The notes under the pieces are model-generated. The model did no database searches. It was not told the DNA's origin and saw only the letters and a list, made by a program, of their open reading frames with translations. Positions 49,944 to 60,458 of a stretch of DNA of 64,000 nt are shown in pieces. Positions within the stretch are counted from its first letter, which is position 1, and every line of letters starts with the position of its first letter. Where the stretch lies: positions 124,001-188,000 of the forward strand of contig CAVSYB010000013.1 of NCBI GenBank assembly GCA_963732155.1, written 5' to 3'. The DNA is from Roseiarcus sp963732155 (GTDB taxonomy: Bacteria > Pseudomonadota > Alphaproteobacteria > Rhizobiales > Beijerinckiaceae). The position numbers and the translations under genes are program-made.

Positions 49944-51440
49944 ATGTCCCATGCGCCGATGATTGTCGAGGAGCCCGAGGCGATGGTTGGCAAACCGCGC
50001 AGCCTCGAAGAATCGTGGAAGCGATGCGGCGCCCGGCTGCGAGCCGAACTCGGCGAGGCCATCTTCTCGAGCTGGTTCGGCAGGCTCGAGCTGGAAGGGG
50101 TCGTCAATCGTCAGGCCCGCTTCACCGTGCCGACCCGCTTTCTGAAGAGCTGGATCGAATCTCATTATCTTGATCGCATCCTCGCCGCGCTCAACAGCGA
50201 AGTCGGCGAAGTCGCCAGCCTCACTCTGGCGGTGCGCTCGACTACGCAGGCGACGCCGGCCGCCGCGCCGATGGTCGTTCGGCGCGCGGCGACGAGCGAG
50301 GCGCTGCAAACCGAGACTGGCGCTGCCTCGCGTCACGCCGCCGCCGGAGGGCGCGCGCCCGCTCGCCGTGACGAAGGCGCCCCCGCGCAGGACTCGCTTC
50401 CCGGCTCGCCTCTCGATCGACGGCTGAGCTTTTCCACGTTCCTGGTCGGGCGATCGAATCAACTCGCCTATTCGGCGGCGCAGCGCGTCGTCGAAACGAG
50501 AACGGGGCAATTGCCGGCGTTCAGCCCGCTGTATATCCACGCGACGGTCGGCCTGGGCAAGACCCATCTGCTTCAAGCCATCGCCCACGCGGCGACAATC
50601 CAGGGCCGGCGCGCCATTTATCTCACGGCGGAAAAATTCATGTACGGCTTCGTCGCCGCGCTGAAGGCGCAGACGGCGATCGTTTTCAAGGAGAGCCTGC
50701 GCGCGATCGACCTCCTCATCTTCGACGACGCGCAGTTTTTGCAGGGCAAATCGATTCAAACCGAATTCTGCCACGCGCTCAATGCGCTGGTCGACGCGGG
50801 ACGGCAAGTCGTCGTCGCCGCCGATCGTCCGCCGGGCGATCTGGAGGCGCTGGAGGAGCGCGTGCGCTCGCGGCTCGCCGGCGGGCTTTGTGTCGAAATG
50901 GGGGGTCTCGACGAGGCGCTGCGCATCAAGATACTGGAAGCGCGGATCGCCGCGGCCCAGCTTACGCAGCCCAATTTCGAGGTCTCGCCCGCCGTCCTCG
51001 CGTTTGTCGCGCGCTCGATCAATTCCAACGGGCGCGACCTCGACGGCGCGGTCAATCGCCTTCTTGCCCATACGACCCTGACAGGCGCGGCCCTCAGCGT
51101 CGAGACGGCGGAAGTCGCGATCCGGGATCTCGTGCGTCCGCACGAGCCCAAGCGGGTGAAGATCGAAGACATCCAAAAACTGGTCGCCAGCCATTACAGC
51201 GTGACGCGCGCCGACATATTGTCGTCGCGCCGCACGGCGACCGTGGTGAAGCCGAGGCAGATCGCGATGTATCTGGCGAAGACTTTGACCTTGCGCTCGC
51301 TTCCCGAGATCGGACGCCGCTTTGGCGGACGCGATCACACCACCGTGCTGCACGCGGTGCGCAAGATCGAGGGTCTGTCGCACGCCGATCGCGCGCTCAA
51401 CGAGGAGCTCGAGCTGCTCAAGCGCATGCTGCAGGATTGA
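49944..51440 (+). CDS. dnaA: Chromosomal replication initiator protein DnaA
   Basis: A 498-residue AAA+ initiator. Domain I (LEESWKRCGARLRAELGEAIFSSWFGRLEL, residues about 17-80) is followed by a variable Ala-rich linker to about residue 165. The AAA+ domain has FLVGRSNQLAYSAAQRV, Walker A VGLGKTHLLQAIAHAA, Walker B LLIFDDAQFLQGK and the sensor region ERVRSRLAGGLCVEM. DNA-binding domain IV has KPRQIAMYLAKTLTLRSLPEIGRRFGGRDHTTVLHAVRKIE. The wording of the AAA+ part is of the rhizobial kind. Its ribosome site is weak (AAAGAA). No partner replication gene (dnaN, rpsT) is next to it. Confidence 0.94.
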   Translation: MSHAPMIVEEPEAMVGKPRSLEESWKRCGARLRAELGEAIFSSWFGRLELEGVVNRQARFTVPTRFLKSWIESHYLDRILAALNSEVGEVASLTLAVRSTTQATPAAAPMVVRRAATSEALQTETGAASRHAAAGGRAPARRDEGAPAQDSLPGSPLDRRLSFSTFLVGRSNQLAYSAAQRVVETRTGQLPAFSPLYIHATVGLGKTHLLQAIAHAATIQGRRAIYLTAEKFMYGFVAALKAQTAIVFKESLRAIDLLIFDDAQFLQGKSIQTEFCHALNALVDAGRQVVVAADRPPGDLEALEERVRSRLAGGLCVEMGGLDEALRIKILEARIAAAQLTQPNFEVSPAVLAFVARSINSNGRDLDGAVNRLLAHTTLTGAALSVETAEVAIRDLVRPHEPKRVKIEDIQKLVASHYSVTRADILSSRRTATVVKPRQIAMYLAKTLTLRSLPEIGRRFGGRDHTTVLHAVRKIEGLSHADRALNEELELLKRMLQD

Positions 51441-51519
51441 CGTTTGCCGACATGGGGCGGCGGACGCCGCGGTTGACCCGGCGAAGATCCGGCGGGTCTC
51501 CCGGGACTCGCGAGGCGCG

Positions 51520-51864
51520 ATGACGCTCATCTTCAAGATCGCCGGCGCGAACGAATGGCGGCGCGCGGAGGCCGAGGGCGCCTTCGACGGGTCGACGGTT
51601 GACCGCGTCGACGGCTACATCCATTTCTCGACGGCGGCGCAAGTGGCCGAGACGGCCGCCAAATGGTTCGCCGGCCGCGAGGACCTGCTGTTGGCGGCGG
51701 TCGATCCCGATGCGCTGGGTCCGGCCTTGCGCTGGGAGCCGGCGCGGGGCGGCGCGTTGTTTCCCCACCTCTATGCGCCCCTGCCGATGTCGGCGGTGCG
51801 CTGGAGGCGCGCGTTGCCGCTCGGCGCGGACGGCCGCCACGTCTGCGGAAATCTCGACGCATGA
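51520..51864 (+). CDS. DUF952 family protein
   Basis: A 114-residue protein matching DUF952: IFKIAGANEWRRAEAEGAFDGS at the start, DRVDGYIHFSTAAQVAETAAKWFAG, and FPHLYAPLPMSAVRWRRALPL. The family has a mono-ADP-ribosyltransferase-like fold, but its role is unsettled. Alphaproteobacteria commonly encode it just ahead of pyrD. Its stop overlaps the pyrD start (ATGA), which shows translational coupling. GCGAGG lies before the ATG at 51520. Confidence 0.85.
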   Translation: MTLIFKIAGANEWRRAEAEGAFDGSTVDRVDGYIHFSTAAQVAETAAKWFAGREDLLLAAVDPDALGPALRWEPARGGALFPHLYAPLPMSAVRWRRALPLGADGRHVCGNLDA

Positions 51865-52934
51865 TGCGGGCGCTCGCCGCGCTGGCGTTGCCGGTTCTGT
51901 CGAAGCTGGAGCCGGAGACCGCGCACCGCGCCGCGATCGCGGCCTTGCGTCTGGCGCCGAGGACGCCGCCGCGGCGCGTCGACCCGCGTCTCGCGATCCC
52001 GGCCTTCGGCCTCGCCTTTCCCAATCCGCTTGGCATGGCGGCGGGATTCGACAAGGACGCCGAGGTTCCCGGCGCGCTGCTCGGCTTCGGCTTCGGCTTT
52101 GTCGAGGTCGGCACGCTGACGCCGCGGGCGCAGGCCGGCAATCCGCGCCCGCGCCTCTTCCGCCTGACGCGCGACCAGGCCCTGATCAACCGGCTCGGCT
52201 TCAACAATGGGGGCTATGAGGCGGCCCACGCGCGACTGTCGCGCAGCCGCCACCGGGGAATCGTCGGCGTCAACATCGGCGCGAACAAGGATTCGCCTGA
52301 TCGCGTCGCCGACTATGTGGCGGGCGTCAGGGCCTTCGCCGACGTGGCGAGCTACTTCACGATCAATATCTCCTCGCCCAATACGCCGGGCCTGCGCGAC
52401 TTGCAGCAGCGCGGTGCGTTTGACCAACTGGCCGCGCGCGTGACCGAGGCCCGCGACGCCTGCGCGATCCGCCGCCCCGTGCTGGTGAAGATCGCCCCCG
52501 ACCTCGATCTGGCGACGCTTGACGATATCGTCGCTGTCGTGAGGGGGCGTGGTCTCGACGGCATGATCGTCTCCAACACGACCGTCAGCCGCCCGCCGGC
52601 GCTCCGCGACCCGCTCGCCAGCGAAGGCGGCGGACTCTCCGGCCGGCCGCTGTTCGATCCTTCGACGCGGACTCTGGCGTGCGCCTATCTGCGCGCCGAC
52701 GGCAAGTTTGCGCTGGTCGGCTGCGGCGGCGTCGACGGCGCGCCGGCGGCGCTGGCCAAGATCGAGGCCGGCGCGACATTGGTCCAGCTCTACACCGCGC
52801 TGGTCTATCGCGGGCCGGGGCTGATCGAAGAAATCCTGCGGGGCCTGTCTCAGGCGCTTGTCGAGCGGCGGATCGAGAGGCTTGGCGATATCGTCGGGAC
52901 GAGCGCGCGCGACCGGGCTGCGGAAAGAGTCTGA
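51861..52934 (+). CDS. pyrD: Dihydroorotate dehydrogenase (quinone), class 2
   Basis: A 357-residue membrane-associated FMN enzyme that oxidises dihydroorotate to orotate in pyrimidine synthesis and passes electrons to quinone. An N-terminal amphipathic extension (ALALPVLSKLEPETAHRAAIAAL) marks class 2. Signature blocks are NPLGMAAGFDKDAEVP, VEVGTLTPRAQAGNPRPRLFRL, NRLGFNNGGYE, NISSPNTPGLRDLQ (catalytic Ser), PVLVKIAPDL, GMIVSNTTVSRP and LVGCGGVDGA. It is translationally coupled to the DUF952 gene. Confidence 0.95.
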   Translation: MMRALAALALPVLSKLEPETAHRAAIAALRLAPRTPPRRVDPRLAIPAFGLAFPNPLGMAAGFDKDAEVPGALLGFGFGFVEVGTLTPRAQAGNPRPRLFRLTRDQALINRLGFNNGGYEAAHARLSRSRHRGIVGVNIGANKDSPDRVADYVAGVRAFADVASYFTINISSPNTPGLRDLQQRGAFDQLAARVTEARDACAIRRPVLVKIAPDLDLATLDDIVAVVRGRGLDGMIVSNTTVSRPPALRDPLASEGGGLSGRPLFDPSTRTLACAYLRADGKFALVGCGGVDGAPAALAKIEAGATLVQLYTALVYRGPGLIEEILRGLSQALVERRIERLGDIVGTSARDRAAERV

Positions 52935-52936
52935 AA

Positions 52937-52959
52937 GGCGCGCGCCGGGGCGGCGCGCC
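52937..52959. terminator. GC-rich hairpin between convergent genes
   Basis: GGCGCGC (52937-52943) and GCGCGCC (52953-52959) can pair with a nine-base loop in the short gap between the convergent pyrD and ABC-exporter genes. There is no T-run on either side, so intrinsic termination is not certain. Confidence 0.3.
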
Positions 52960-52975
52960 GACCGGCTCCGCGGTC

Positions 52976-54811
52976 TCAGGCGGCGTCCAGCTCGAGGAAG
53001 CCGCCCGATTGTCTGCGCCACAACGCCGCATAGAGGCCGTCGCGCGCCAGAAGCTCGTCGTGCGCGCCGATCTCGGCGATCTGACCCCTGTCGAGCACGA
53101 TCAGGCGATCCATCGCGGCGATCGTCGACAGCCGATGCGCGATCGCGATGACGGTCTTGCCCTGCATCAAGGCGTACAGATTCTCCTGGATCGCCGCCTC
53201 GATCTCCGAGTCGAGCGCCGAGGTCGCCTCGTCAAGGATCAGGATCGGCGCGTTCTTCAACAGGACGCGCGCGATCGCCACGCGTTGCCGCTGTCCGCCG
53301 GACAGTTTCACGCCGCGCTCGCCGACCTCGGCGTCGTAGCCCGAACGTCCCTGCGGATCGGCGAGGGCGAGCACGAAATCATGCGCATGCGCCTCTCGCG
53401 CGGCGGCGATCACCGCCTCCATCGGCGCTTCGGGGCGCCCGTAGCGGATGTTGTCGGCAATGGAGCGATGCAGCAGCGAGGTGTCCTGCGTGACCAGACC
53501 GATCTGCTGGCGCAGGCTGTCCTGCGTCACCGCGGCAATGTCCTGTCCGTCGATCAAGATGCGGCCGCCTTCCACGTCGTAGAAGCGCAGCAGGAGACTG
53601 GCGAGGGTCGACTTGCCGGCGCCCGAGCGCCCGACCAGTCCGACCTTCTCGCCGGCCGCGATTGCGAACGACAGGTTGTCGAATACGCCGGCGCCCTTGC
53701 CGTAATGGAACCGGACAATTTCGAAACCGATGGCGCCGCGCGGCTCGGCGAGTGGAACCGCCTTCGGGCGATCGATCAGCGCATGCGGCCGCGCGATCGT
53801 GCGCATGCCCTCTTGCACCGTCCCGATATTCTCGAAAATGCCGATCGACACCCACATGATCCAGCCCGACATGGTGGCGATGCGGATCGCCAGGCCGGAG
53901 GCCAGAGCGATATCGCCCAGCGTCACCGCGGCTTTCGTCCACAGCCACACCGCGAGGGCTCCGGTGGTCACGATGAGCACGCTGTTGAGAACGGACACCG
54001 AGGTGTTCATCACGGTGATCAGACGTGTCTCATTCTGAAACGTCGCGGTGTGGGCGACGAGCGCCTCGCGCGCATGGGCGTCCTCGCGTTCGAGATGGGC
54101 GAACAGCTTCACCGTCTGGATGTTCGTGTAGCTGTCGACGATCCGGCCGGTCACGATCGCGCGCATATGGGCGATCTGCTCGGCGCGGCGGCGAATGCGC
54201 GGAACGAAATAGGCGAGGGCCGTCACATAGGCGAGGATCCACAGCGCCAGCGGGCAGCCGAGCCGCCAGTCGGCTTTGGCGAAGATGACGAGCGCGCTGC
54301 CCGCGAAAATCGCCACGAACCACAGCGCGTCGATGATCTGCACGATGGATTCGCGTAGCGCGGGCCCAGTCTGGACGACGTTGGAGGCGATGCGGCCGGC
54401 AAAATCGTTGGCGAAATAGCCGAGCGACTGACGCAGGACGTACCGGTGCGCCTGCCAGCGGATGAGATTGGTCATGCCGGGCGCGATCGTCTGCTGCGTG
54501 AGCAGATCATGAGCCAAATGGGCCAGCGGCCGCCCGACGAGGATCACCGCGCCCATCGTCAGGAAGGTCGCGCCGTAATCGCGCAGCAGATGTTCGGGGC
54601 TGGTCGCGCGCAGGAGATCGACGAGCGAGCCGACGAAACGCAAGATGGCGACTTCGATCAGCGAGACCATCAGGCCGACGATCATCAAGGCGGCGATATA
54701 GGGCCAGACCTGCCGGCAATAGCGCCGGTAGAAGCCGAACAGGTTCGCCGGCGGCATGGTTTCGTCATGCGCGCGAAAAGGATCGATGCGGCTTTCGAAA
54801 AAGCGGAACAT
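52976..54811 (-). CDS. ABC exporter, fused transmembrane and ATPase domains
   Basis: A 611-residue half-transporter of the type I exporter (MsbA/multidrug) group, working as a dimer. Six membrane helices lie in residues about 30-330 (VWPYIAALMIVGLMVSLIE and others). The ATPase domain follows: Walker A GLVGRSGAGKSTLASLLLR, Q-loop LVTQDTSLLHRS, signature LSGGQRQRVAIARVLLKNAP, Walker B ILILDEATSALD and the switch His in IAIAHRLSTI. The substrate may be a lipid, peptide or drug; nothing nearby tells which. The start at 54811 has GGAAACAG upstream. Confidence 0.92.
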   Translation of the reverse strand: MFRFFESRIDPFRAHDETMPPANLFGFYRRYCRQVWPYIAALMIVGLMVSLIEVAILRFVGSLVDLLRATSPEHLLRDYGATFLTMGAVILVGRPLAHLAHDLLTQQTIAPGMTNLIRWQAHRYVLRQSLGYFANDFAGRIASNVVQTGPALRESIVQIIDALWFVAIFAGSALVIFAKADWRLGCPLALWILAYVTALAYFVPRIRRRAEQIAHMRAIVTGRIVDSYTNIQTVKLFAHLEREDAHAREALVAHTATFQNETRLITVMNTSVSVLNSVLIVTTGALAVWLWTKAAVTLGDIALASGLAIRIATMSGWIMWVSIGIFENIGTVQEGMRTIARPHALIDRPKAVPLAEPRGAIGFEIVRFHYGKGAGVFDNLSFAIAAGEKVGLVGRSGAGKSTLASLLLRFYDVEGGRILIDGQDIAAVTQDSLRQQIGLVTQDTSLLHRSIADNIRYGRPEAPMEAVIAAAREAHAHDFVLALADPQGRSGYDAEVGERGVKLSGGQRQRVAIARVLLKNAPILILDEATSALDSEIEAAIQENLYALMQGKTVIAIAHRLSTIAAMDRLIVLDRGQIAEIGAHDELLARDGLYAALWRRQSGGFLELDAA

Positions 54812-55295
54812 GGGCTGTTTCCAGATCGAAATCGCGGCGGACGCCCGCCTTCGAGGCGGTCGCCAAGGCGACTTTTCGTCATGAGCGAAGCGAGCGGCGG
54901 CGCCCCGCAAGGCGTTGAACTGAGGGGACCGGCGGGAGCCTGCGCCGTTCAGACTTGCGAATTTGCGCTCAGAGGGCGCTCAACGCGGGAGCGGGGCCAT
55001 AGGGCGCGACGGATCGCGCATGGAGGCGAACGAGCGGAAACTGAGGGACACATAGGGGATGACAAGCTGAATTCTCTTCATCCGCTCCTCCTCGCCTCGA
55101 CTCCGCCTCGAAAAGTCCGCGAGCGCCATTCGTCGACGGACGGCGGCGTTCATAATCGAATTCGCCGACCGGCGCCGCAAAAATCTCGCGCGGAGCGCTT
55201 TTCGCCGCGCCGCTGTTGCGCAAAAGCGACAGTTTTGCCGAGCTACGCGGCGCGCCTTGCGCGCAACGGCGACGACGGCTTCCTTGCGAGCCGAC
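54812..55295. other. Intergenic region, no gene recognised
   Basis: About 480 bases between the ABC exporter start and the groEL terminator. Several overlapping frames exist but have Arg/Ser-rich composition without ribosome sites. No repeat or RNA gene was recognised. The exporter promoter should be at the left end. Confidence 0.45.
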
Positions 55296-55322
55296 AAAAA
55301 AGGGGCGGCCGAAGCCGCCCCT
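55296..55322 (-). terminator. Intrinsic terminator of groESL
   Basis: On the minus strand a nine-base-pair stem (AGGGGCGGC / GCCGCCCCT) is closed by a TTCG tetraloop and followed by a run of six Ts. It lies 32 bases beyond the groEL stop codon. It is the clearest rho-independent terminator in the window. Confidence 0.92.
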
Positions 55323-55353
55323 GTTCGATTCCTCGGCGTGACCGCCGCCAGGT

Positions 55354-56997
<1,644 letters not shown>

Positions 56998-57059
56998 AGC
57001 TCAAAACTCCTGACCCGTAGCGGGTCTGAATGACGGAAAATCTGTGAGGCGAGCCGCGA

Positions 57060-57347
57060 TCAGCCGACCACGCCCATGATGTCGGATTCCTTCATGATCA
57101 GAAGCTCCTGACCATCGATCTTGACTTCGGTGCCCGACCACTTGCCAAACAGCACCTTGTCGCCGTTCTTGACGTCGAGGGGCGTCAGCTTGCCGGCCTC
57201 GTCGCGCCCGCCGGGGCCGACGGCGATCACTTCGCCCTCCTGGGGCTTCTCTTTGGCGGTGTCGGGAATGATAATGCCGCCCTTCGTCTTTTCCTCGCCT
57301 TCAAGGCGGCGGACGACGACACGGTCATGCAGGGGACGGAATTTCAT
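57060..57347 (-). CDS. groES: Co-chaperonin GroES
   Basis: A 95-residue lid protein of the GroEL chaperonin. FRPLHDRVVVRRLEGEEKTKGGIIIPDTAKEKPQEGEVIAVG contains the mobile loop (EEKTKGGIIIPD). The rest includes KVLFGKWSGTEVKIDGQELLIMKESDIMGVV, all as in the family. The start at 57347 is the normal one; the frame extends upstream through the CIRCE region but not as protein. First gene of groESL. Confidence 0.97.
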   Translation of the reverse strand: MKFRPLHDRVVVRRLEGEEKTKGGIIIPDTAKEKPQEGEVIAVGPGGRDEAGKLTPLDVKNGDKVLFGKWSGTEVKIDGQELLIMKESDIMGVVG

Positions 57348-57411
57348 GACTTGAGCTTCCTGTTTCGCGTTCGCCCGGGCTCGTCGGCCCAGGCCGGGTT
57401 CAACTTGCCGT

Positions 57412-57439
57412 GTTAGCACTCGCAAAGACGAGTGCTAAC
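57412..57439. promoter_or_regulatory. CIRCE operator (HrcA-binding site)
   Basis: GTTAGCACTC (57412-57421) and GAGTGCTAAC (57430-57439) form the CIRCE inverted repeat, 65 bases upstream of groES. HrcA binds this element and represses groESL until heat shock. The arms are perfect over ten bases, and one more flanking pair also matches. The spacer is eight bases, one shorter than the usual nine. hrcA is not in the window. Confidence 0.93.
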
Positions 57440-57574
57440 AGCGCGCGCCGTAAATAGGCGTCGGGGCTGAGGCCGTCAAGGGCGATGCCTCCGTCCGCGG
57501 GGCCTGCGCCCCGAAAAGCACCGAAACATGGCTGACATGAGGAGGCGCTGCGAGCGATCGCCCGCAACCGGCGA

Positions 57575-57955
57575 TCAGGCCGCCAACAGCCGCTGAACCT
57601 CGTTGACCAGATCCTTGAGGTGAAACGGCTTGGACAGAATGCGCGCATCCTTGGGGGCGTTGTTGTCCGGGTTGAGGGCCACCGCGGCGAAACCGGTGAT
57701 GAACATCACCTTGATTTCCGGATCGAGTTCGGTCGCCCGCCGCGCCAGTTCGATGCCGTCCATTTCGGGCATGACGATGTCGGTCAGCAGCAGTTCGAAC
57801 GGCTCTTCGCGCAGGCGGTTGTAAGCGGACAGGCCGTTGTCGAAAGAAGCCACGTTATAGCCGGCCGTCTGCAGCGCCTTCACCAGGAAGCGGCGCATGT
57901 CGTTATCGTCTTCGGCGAGAAGAATCTTGGTTGCGATTTCGACCGGCGCGTTCAT
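57575..57955 (-). CDS. cpdR: Single-domain response regulator CpdR
   Basis: A 126-residue receiver domain without an output domain. ILLAEDDNDMRRFLVKALQTAGYNV (acidic pair), FELLLTDIVMPEMDGIELARRATELDP (phosphoacceptor Asp), VMFITGFAAVAL and ILSKPFHLKDLV (Lys) match CpdR nearly word for word. In Caulobacter and rhizobia unphosphorylated CpdR brings ClpXP to the cell pole and promotes degradation of cell-cycle proteins, including CtrA. An N-terminal stretch of about eight residues precedes the usual start. It is divergent from the N-formylglutamate amidohydrolase gene, a neighbour it keeps in many Rhizobiales. Confidence 0.9.
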   Translation of the reverse strand: MNAPVEIATKILLAEDDNDMRRFLVKALQTAGYNVASFDNGLSAYNRLREEPFELLLTDIVMPEMDGIELARRATELDPEIKVMFITGFAAVALNPDNNAPKDARILSKPFHLKDLVNEVQRLLAA

Positions 57956-58241
57956 TATTTCCCCTCGATAGCCGATTCACCATCCGCCCGCATCAGTAAA
58001 AATCGAGTGAAGGCGATGAACAACAGAGCACATTCCCGCTCCCGACCTAAGGGAGCGCAATATCGGCCCGCGGCCGCCCTGCGCGCGCGGCCGCCGACGC
58101 GCGCTTCTTTTTGTGACGTCTGACGATCGATATCTCTCGCGCCGTCCCGCATATTGAAGCATAGTTGGGACGATTTCCAACCTAGCGCATTCCCGGTGCA
58201 AAGCGGGCGCCGGCGTTGCGTTCGAAAACGAGACACACGAA

Positions 58242-59189
58242 ATGCGGGGCCAGATGGAGGGGGGCGAATGCGCCGGAGCCTCGAACTCGCACGGCGCCGA
58301 CTTCCGCGGCGCTGATTTTTGGGGCGCGGATCTTCCGGCGCCATTTGAGATTTTCGAGCCTGACGTTCTGGCGACGCCGCTGGTCTTCAATTCGCCGCAC
58401 TCGGGCCGGGTCTATCCGAAGCAATTTCTCGCCTCCTCCCGTCTCGACTCGCTGACGCTGCGCCGTTCGGAGGATGCGTTCGTCGATGAATTGTTCGCCC
58501 CTTGCGTCGAAATCGGGGCGCCGTTGATGCGCGCGAATTTTCCGCGCGCCTATCTTGATCTCAACCGCGAGCCCTTCGAGCTCGACCCGCTGATGTTCGA
58601 GGGCCGGCTGCCGGCCTTCGCCAATACGCGTTCGCTGCGCGTCGCCGGCGGGCTCGGCACGATCCCCAGGGTGGTGGGGGAGGCGCAGGAGATCTACAAG
58701 GGGCCGATCGCTGTCGGTGAGGCCCTGGAGCGGATCGCCATGCTCTACAAACCCTATCATCAGGCGCTTGGAGACCTTGTCGATCGCGCGGCGGGCGCCT
58801 TCGGCATGGCGGCGCTGCTCGATTGTCATTCCATGCCTTCGAGCATGACCGAGGGGGGCGCGACCGATTTTGTCGTCGGCGATCGCTACGGCGCGAGCGC
58901 CGCGCCGTGGATTGTGGAGACGATCGAAGCCGCGCTTCGGCGCGCGGGTTATTCGGTGCGGCGCAACAAGCCCTATGCGGGCGGTTTCATCACCGAGCAT
59001 TACGGCGCTCCGGCCGCTTCGCGACATGTCGTGCAGATCGAAATCAACCGCGCGCTCTATATGGACGAGCGCGCGATGGTGAGATCGCCGCGTTGGCCCC
59101 AGTTGAGCGCGGACCTGTTCGCGATGGCGTCCCTGCTGGCGAGCCGGGTCGGGCGTGAGATCGGGCGCGCGCAAATCGCGGCTGAATGA
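58242..59189 (+). CDS. N-formylglutamate amidohydrolase
   Basis: A 315-residue enzyme that hydrolyses N-formyl-L-glutamate to formate and glutamate, normally the last step of histidine degradation. Conserved blocks are VFNSPHSGRVYP, RRSEDAFVDELFAPC, YLDLNREPFELDP, LLDCHSMPS and HVVQIEINRALYMDE with the putative metal ligands. Unusually, residues about 17-31 read HGADFRGADFWGADLP, three pentapeptide-repeat-like units before the family's normal start (FEIFEPDVLATPLVF). The exact start (58242 or 58254) is uncertain. No other hut gene is nearby. Confidence 0.88.
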   Translation: MRGQMEGGECAGASNSHGADFRGADFWGADLPAPFEIFEPDVLATPLVFNSPHSGRVYPKQFLASSRLDSLTLRRSEDAFVDELFAPCVEIGAPLMRANFPRAYLDLNREPFELDPLMFEGRLPAFANTRSLRVAGGLGTIPRVVGEAQEIYKGPIAVGEALERIAMLYKPYHQALGDLVDRAAGAFGMAALLDCHSMPSSMTEGGATDFVVGDRYGASAAPWIVETIEAALRRAGYSVRRNKPYAGGFITEHYGAPAASRHVVQIEINRALYMDERAMVRSPRWPQLSADLFAMASLLASRVGREIGRAQIAAE

Positions 59190-59567
59190 ACCGGCTGCGC
59201 CCGGTCAGCCTCCCGAACAAAAAAGGAGGCCGCCTGTGTCGCCACAAGCGGCCCAAGTCTAGGGAGGAAACGCCCAAGGAGGGCATATGCGGCAGGTCAT
59301 GCCGCACCGCAACAATATCTACGTGCGCCGCACCAATTGCAAGATATTTTTTGCTGCGCGGGGAAGCGGCGGGTTAGGATGGCTGGCGACAGGCCGGTTC
59401 GCCGCGCTCCGAACACCGAGTACAGGGGCTGCGGCGTTTCAGTATAATCATACAAAACAATGGTTTATGCGCTCGGCCGGCGGCGGCTGTCCGGGCTGAC
59501 TCAACATAATGGGTATGGCACATATGCATTTTTCGCAAAGCGGCGCGGCCGTTCGCGGGCGCCTGGC
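59190..59567. other. Intergenic region, no gene recognised
   Basis: About 378 bases between the amidohydrolase and the HisN-type phosphatase. GCCTCC (59208-59213) and GGAGGC (59225-59230) can form a small hairpin around an A-run; on the plus strand this is not a standard terminator. The right half is more AT-rich (ATAATCATACAAAACAATGG near 59442) and probably contains the promoter of the next gene. Confidence 0.4.
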
Positions 59568-60392
59568 ATGACCGCCGTTGATTTCGCCGTTTTCGTCGAA
59601 CGCCTCGCGCAAGTCTCCAGCGAGGTGATCATGCCGTTTTTTCGCAGCGCGATCCGCGCCGAGGACAAGTCGAAGGGCGGGGTCTTCGATCCCGTCACCG
59701 AGGCCGATCGAGCCGCCGAGGTCGCGATGAGGCGGCTGATCAGCCAGACTTTTCCTGCGCATGGGGTGATCGGCGAGGAATACGGACGCGACAGGCCGGA
59801 GGCCGAATATGTCTGGGTGCTCGATCCGATCGACGGCACCAAGAGCTTCATCTCGGGCCTGCCGATGTGGGGGACGCTGATCGGCCTGATGCATCGCGGC
59901 CGGCCGGTCTACGGCATGATGGCGCAGCCGTTCACCCGCGAGCGCTATTTCGGCGACGGCAAGCGCGCGCGCTGGCGAGGCCTCGCGCTTCCTCGCGGCG
60001 ACAGCGCCAGCGGCGAATGGACCACTCGGACGCTGAGGGTGCGGGGCTGTCCGTCGCTCGCCGAAGCCACCTTGATGACCACCAGCCCGCTGCTGTTCGA
60101 CGACGACGACCGCGCCGCCTATTACCGCGCCGAGAAGCCCGCGCGCCTGACGCGCTACGGCGGCGATTGCTACGCCTATTGCATGCTCGCCTCGGGCTTC
60201 ATCGACGTCGTCATCGAAACTAATCTCAAGCCGCACGATATTGTCGCCCTGGTGCCGATCATCGAAGGCGCGGGAGGCGTCGTCACCGACTGGGAAGGCG
60301 GTCCGGCGGCGGCGGGCGGGCGCGTCGTCGCGGCCGGCGACCGGCGGGTGCATGCCGAGGCGATGAAGCTGCTGGCGGGCGAGGGCGCATAG
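59568..60392 (+). CDS. hisN: Histidinol-phosphatase, inositol-monophosphatase family (HisN-like)
   Basis: A 274-residue Mg-dependent phosphatase. The three metal-binding motifs are VTEADRAAE, IGEEYGRDRPEAEYVWVLDPIDGTKSF (Glu, then DPIDGT) and NLKPHDIVALVPIIEGAGG with the final Asp (KPHD). The IIEGAGGVVTDWEG end is typical. In Rhizobiales this branch replaces HisB-type enzymes as histidinol-phosphate phosphatase, but inositol-phosphatase-like activity cannot be excluded. The start at 59568 lacks a strong ribosome site; upstream in-frame sequence looks non-coding. Confidence 0.83.
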   Translation: MTAVDFAVFVERLAQVSSEVIMPFFRSAIRAEDKSKGGVFDPVTEADRAAEVAMRRLISQTFPAHGVIGEEYGRDRPEAEYVWVLDPIDGTKSFISGLPMWGTLIGLMHRGRPVYGMMAQPFTRERYFGDGKRARWRGLALPRGDSASGEWTTRTLRVRGCPSLAEATLMTTSPLLFDDDDRAAYYRAEKPARLTRYGGDCYAYCMLASGFIDVVIETNLKPHDIVALVPIIEGAGGVVTDWEGGPAAAGGRVVAAGDRRVHAEAMKLLAGEGA

Positions 60393-60458
60393 GTGGACCT
60401 TGCCGATTTGTCGGCGTTTTCTCGCCCTTCGCGGCGCCGTCTCACCCGCGCAAGGCGG

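Noticed and set aside
49944..51440. Possible plasmid or second-chromosome replication initiator
   Set aside because: Domain IV and the AAA+ motifs match chromosomal DnaA of Rhizobiales; there are no repABC or parAB genes.
59208..59230. Terminator after the N-formylglutamate amidohydrolase gene
   Set aside because: The stem is only six pairs and the adjacent run is of As on the plus strand, not Ts, so it does not fit an intrinsic terminator for that gene.
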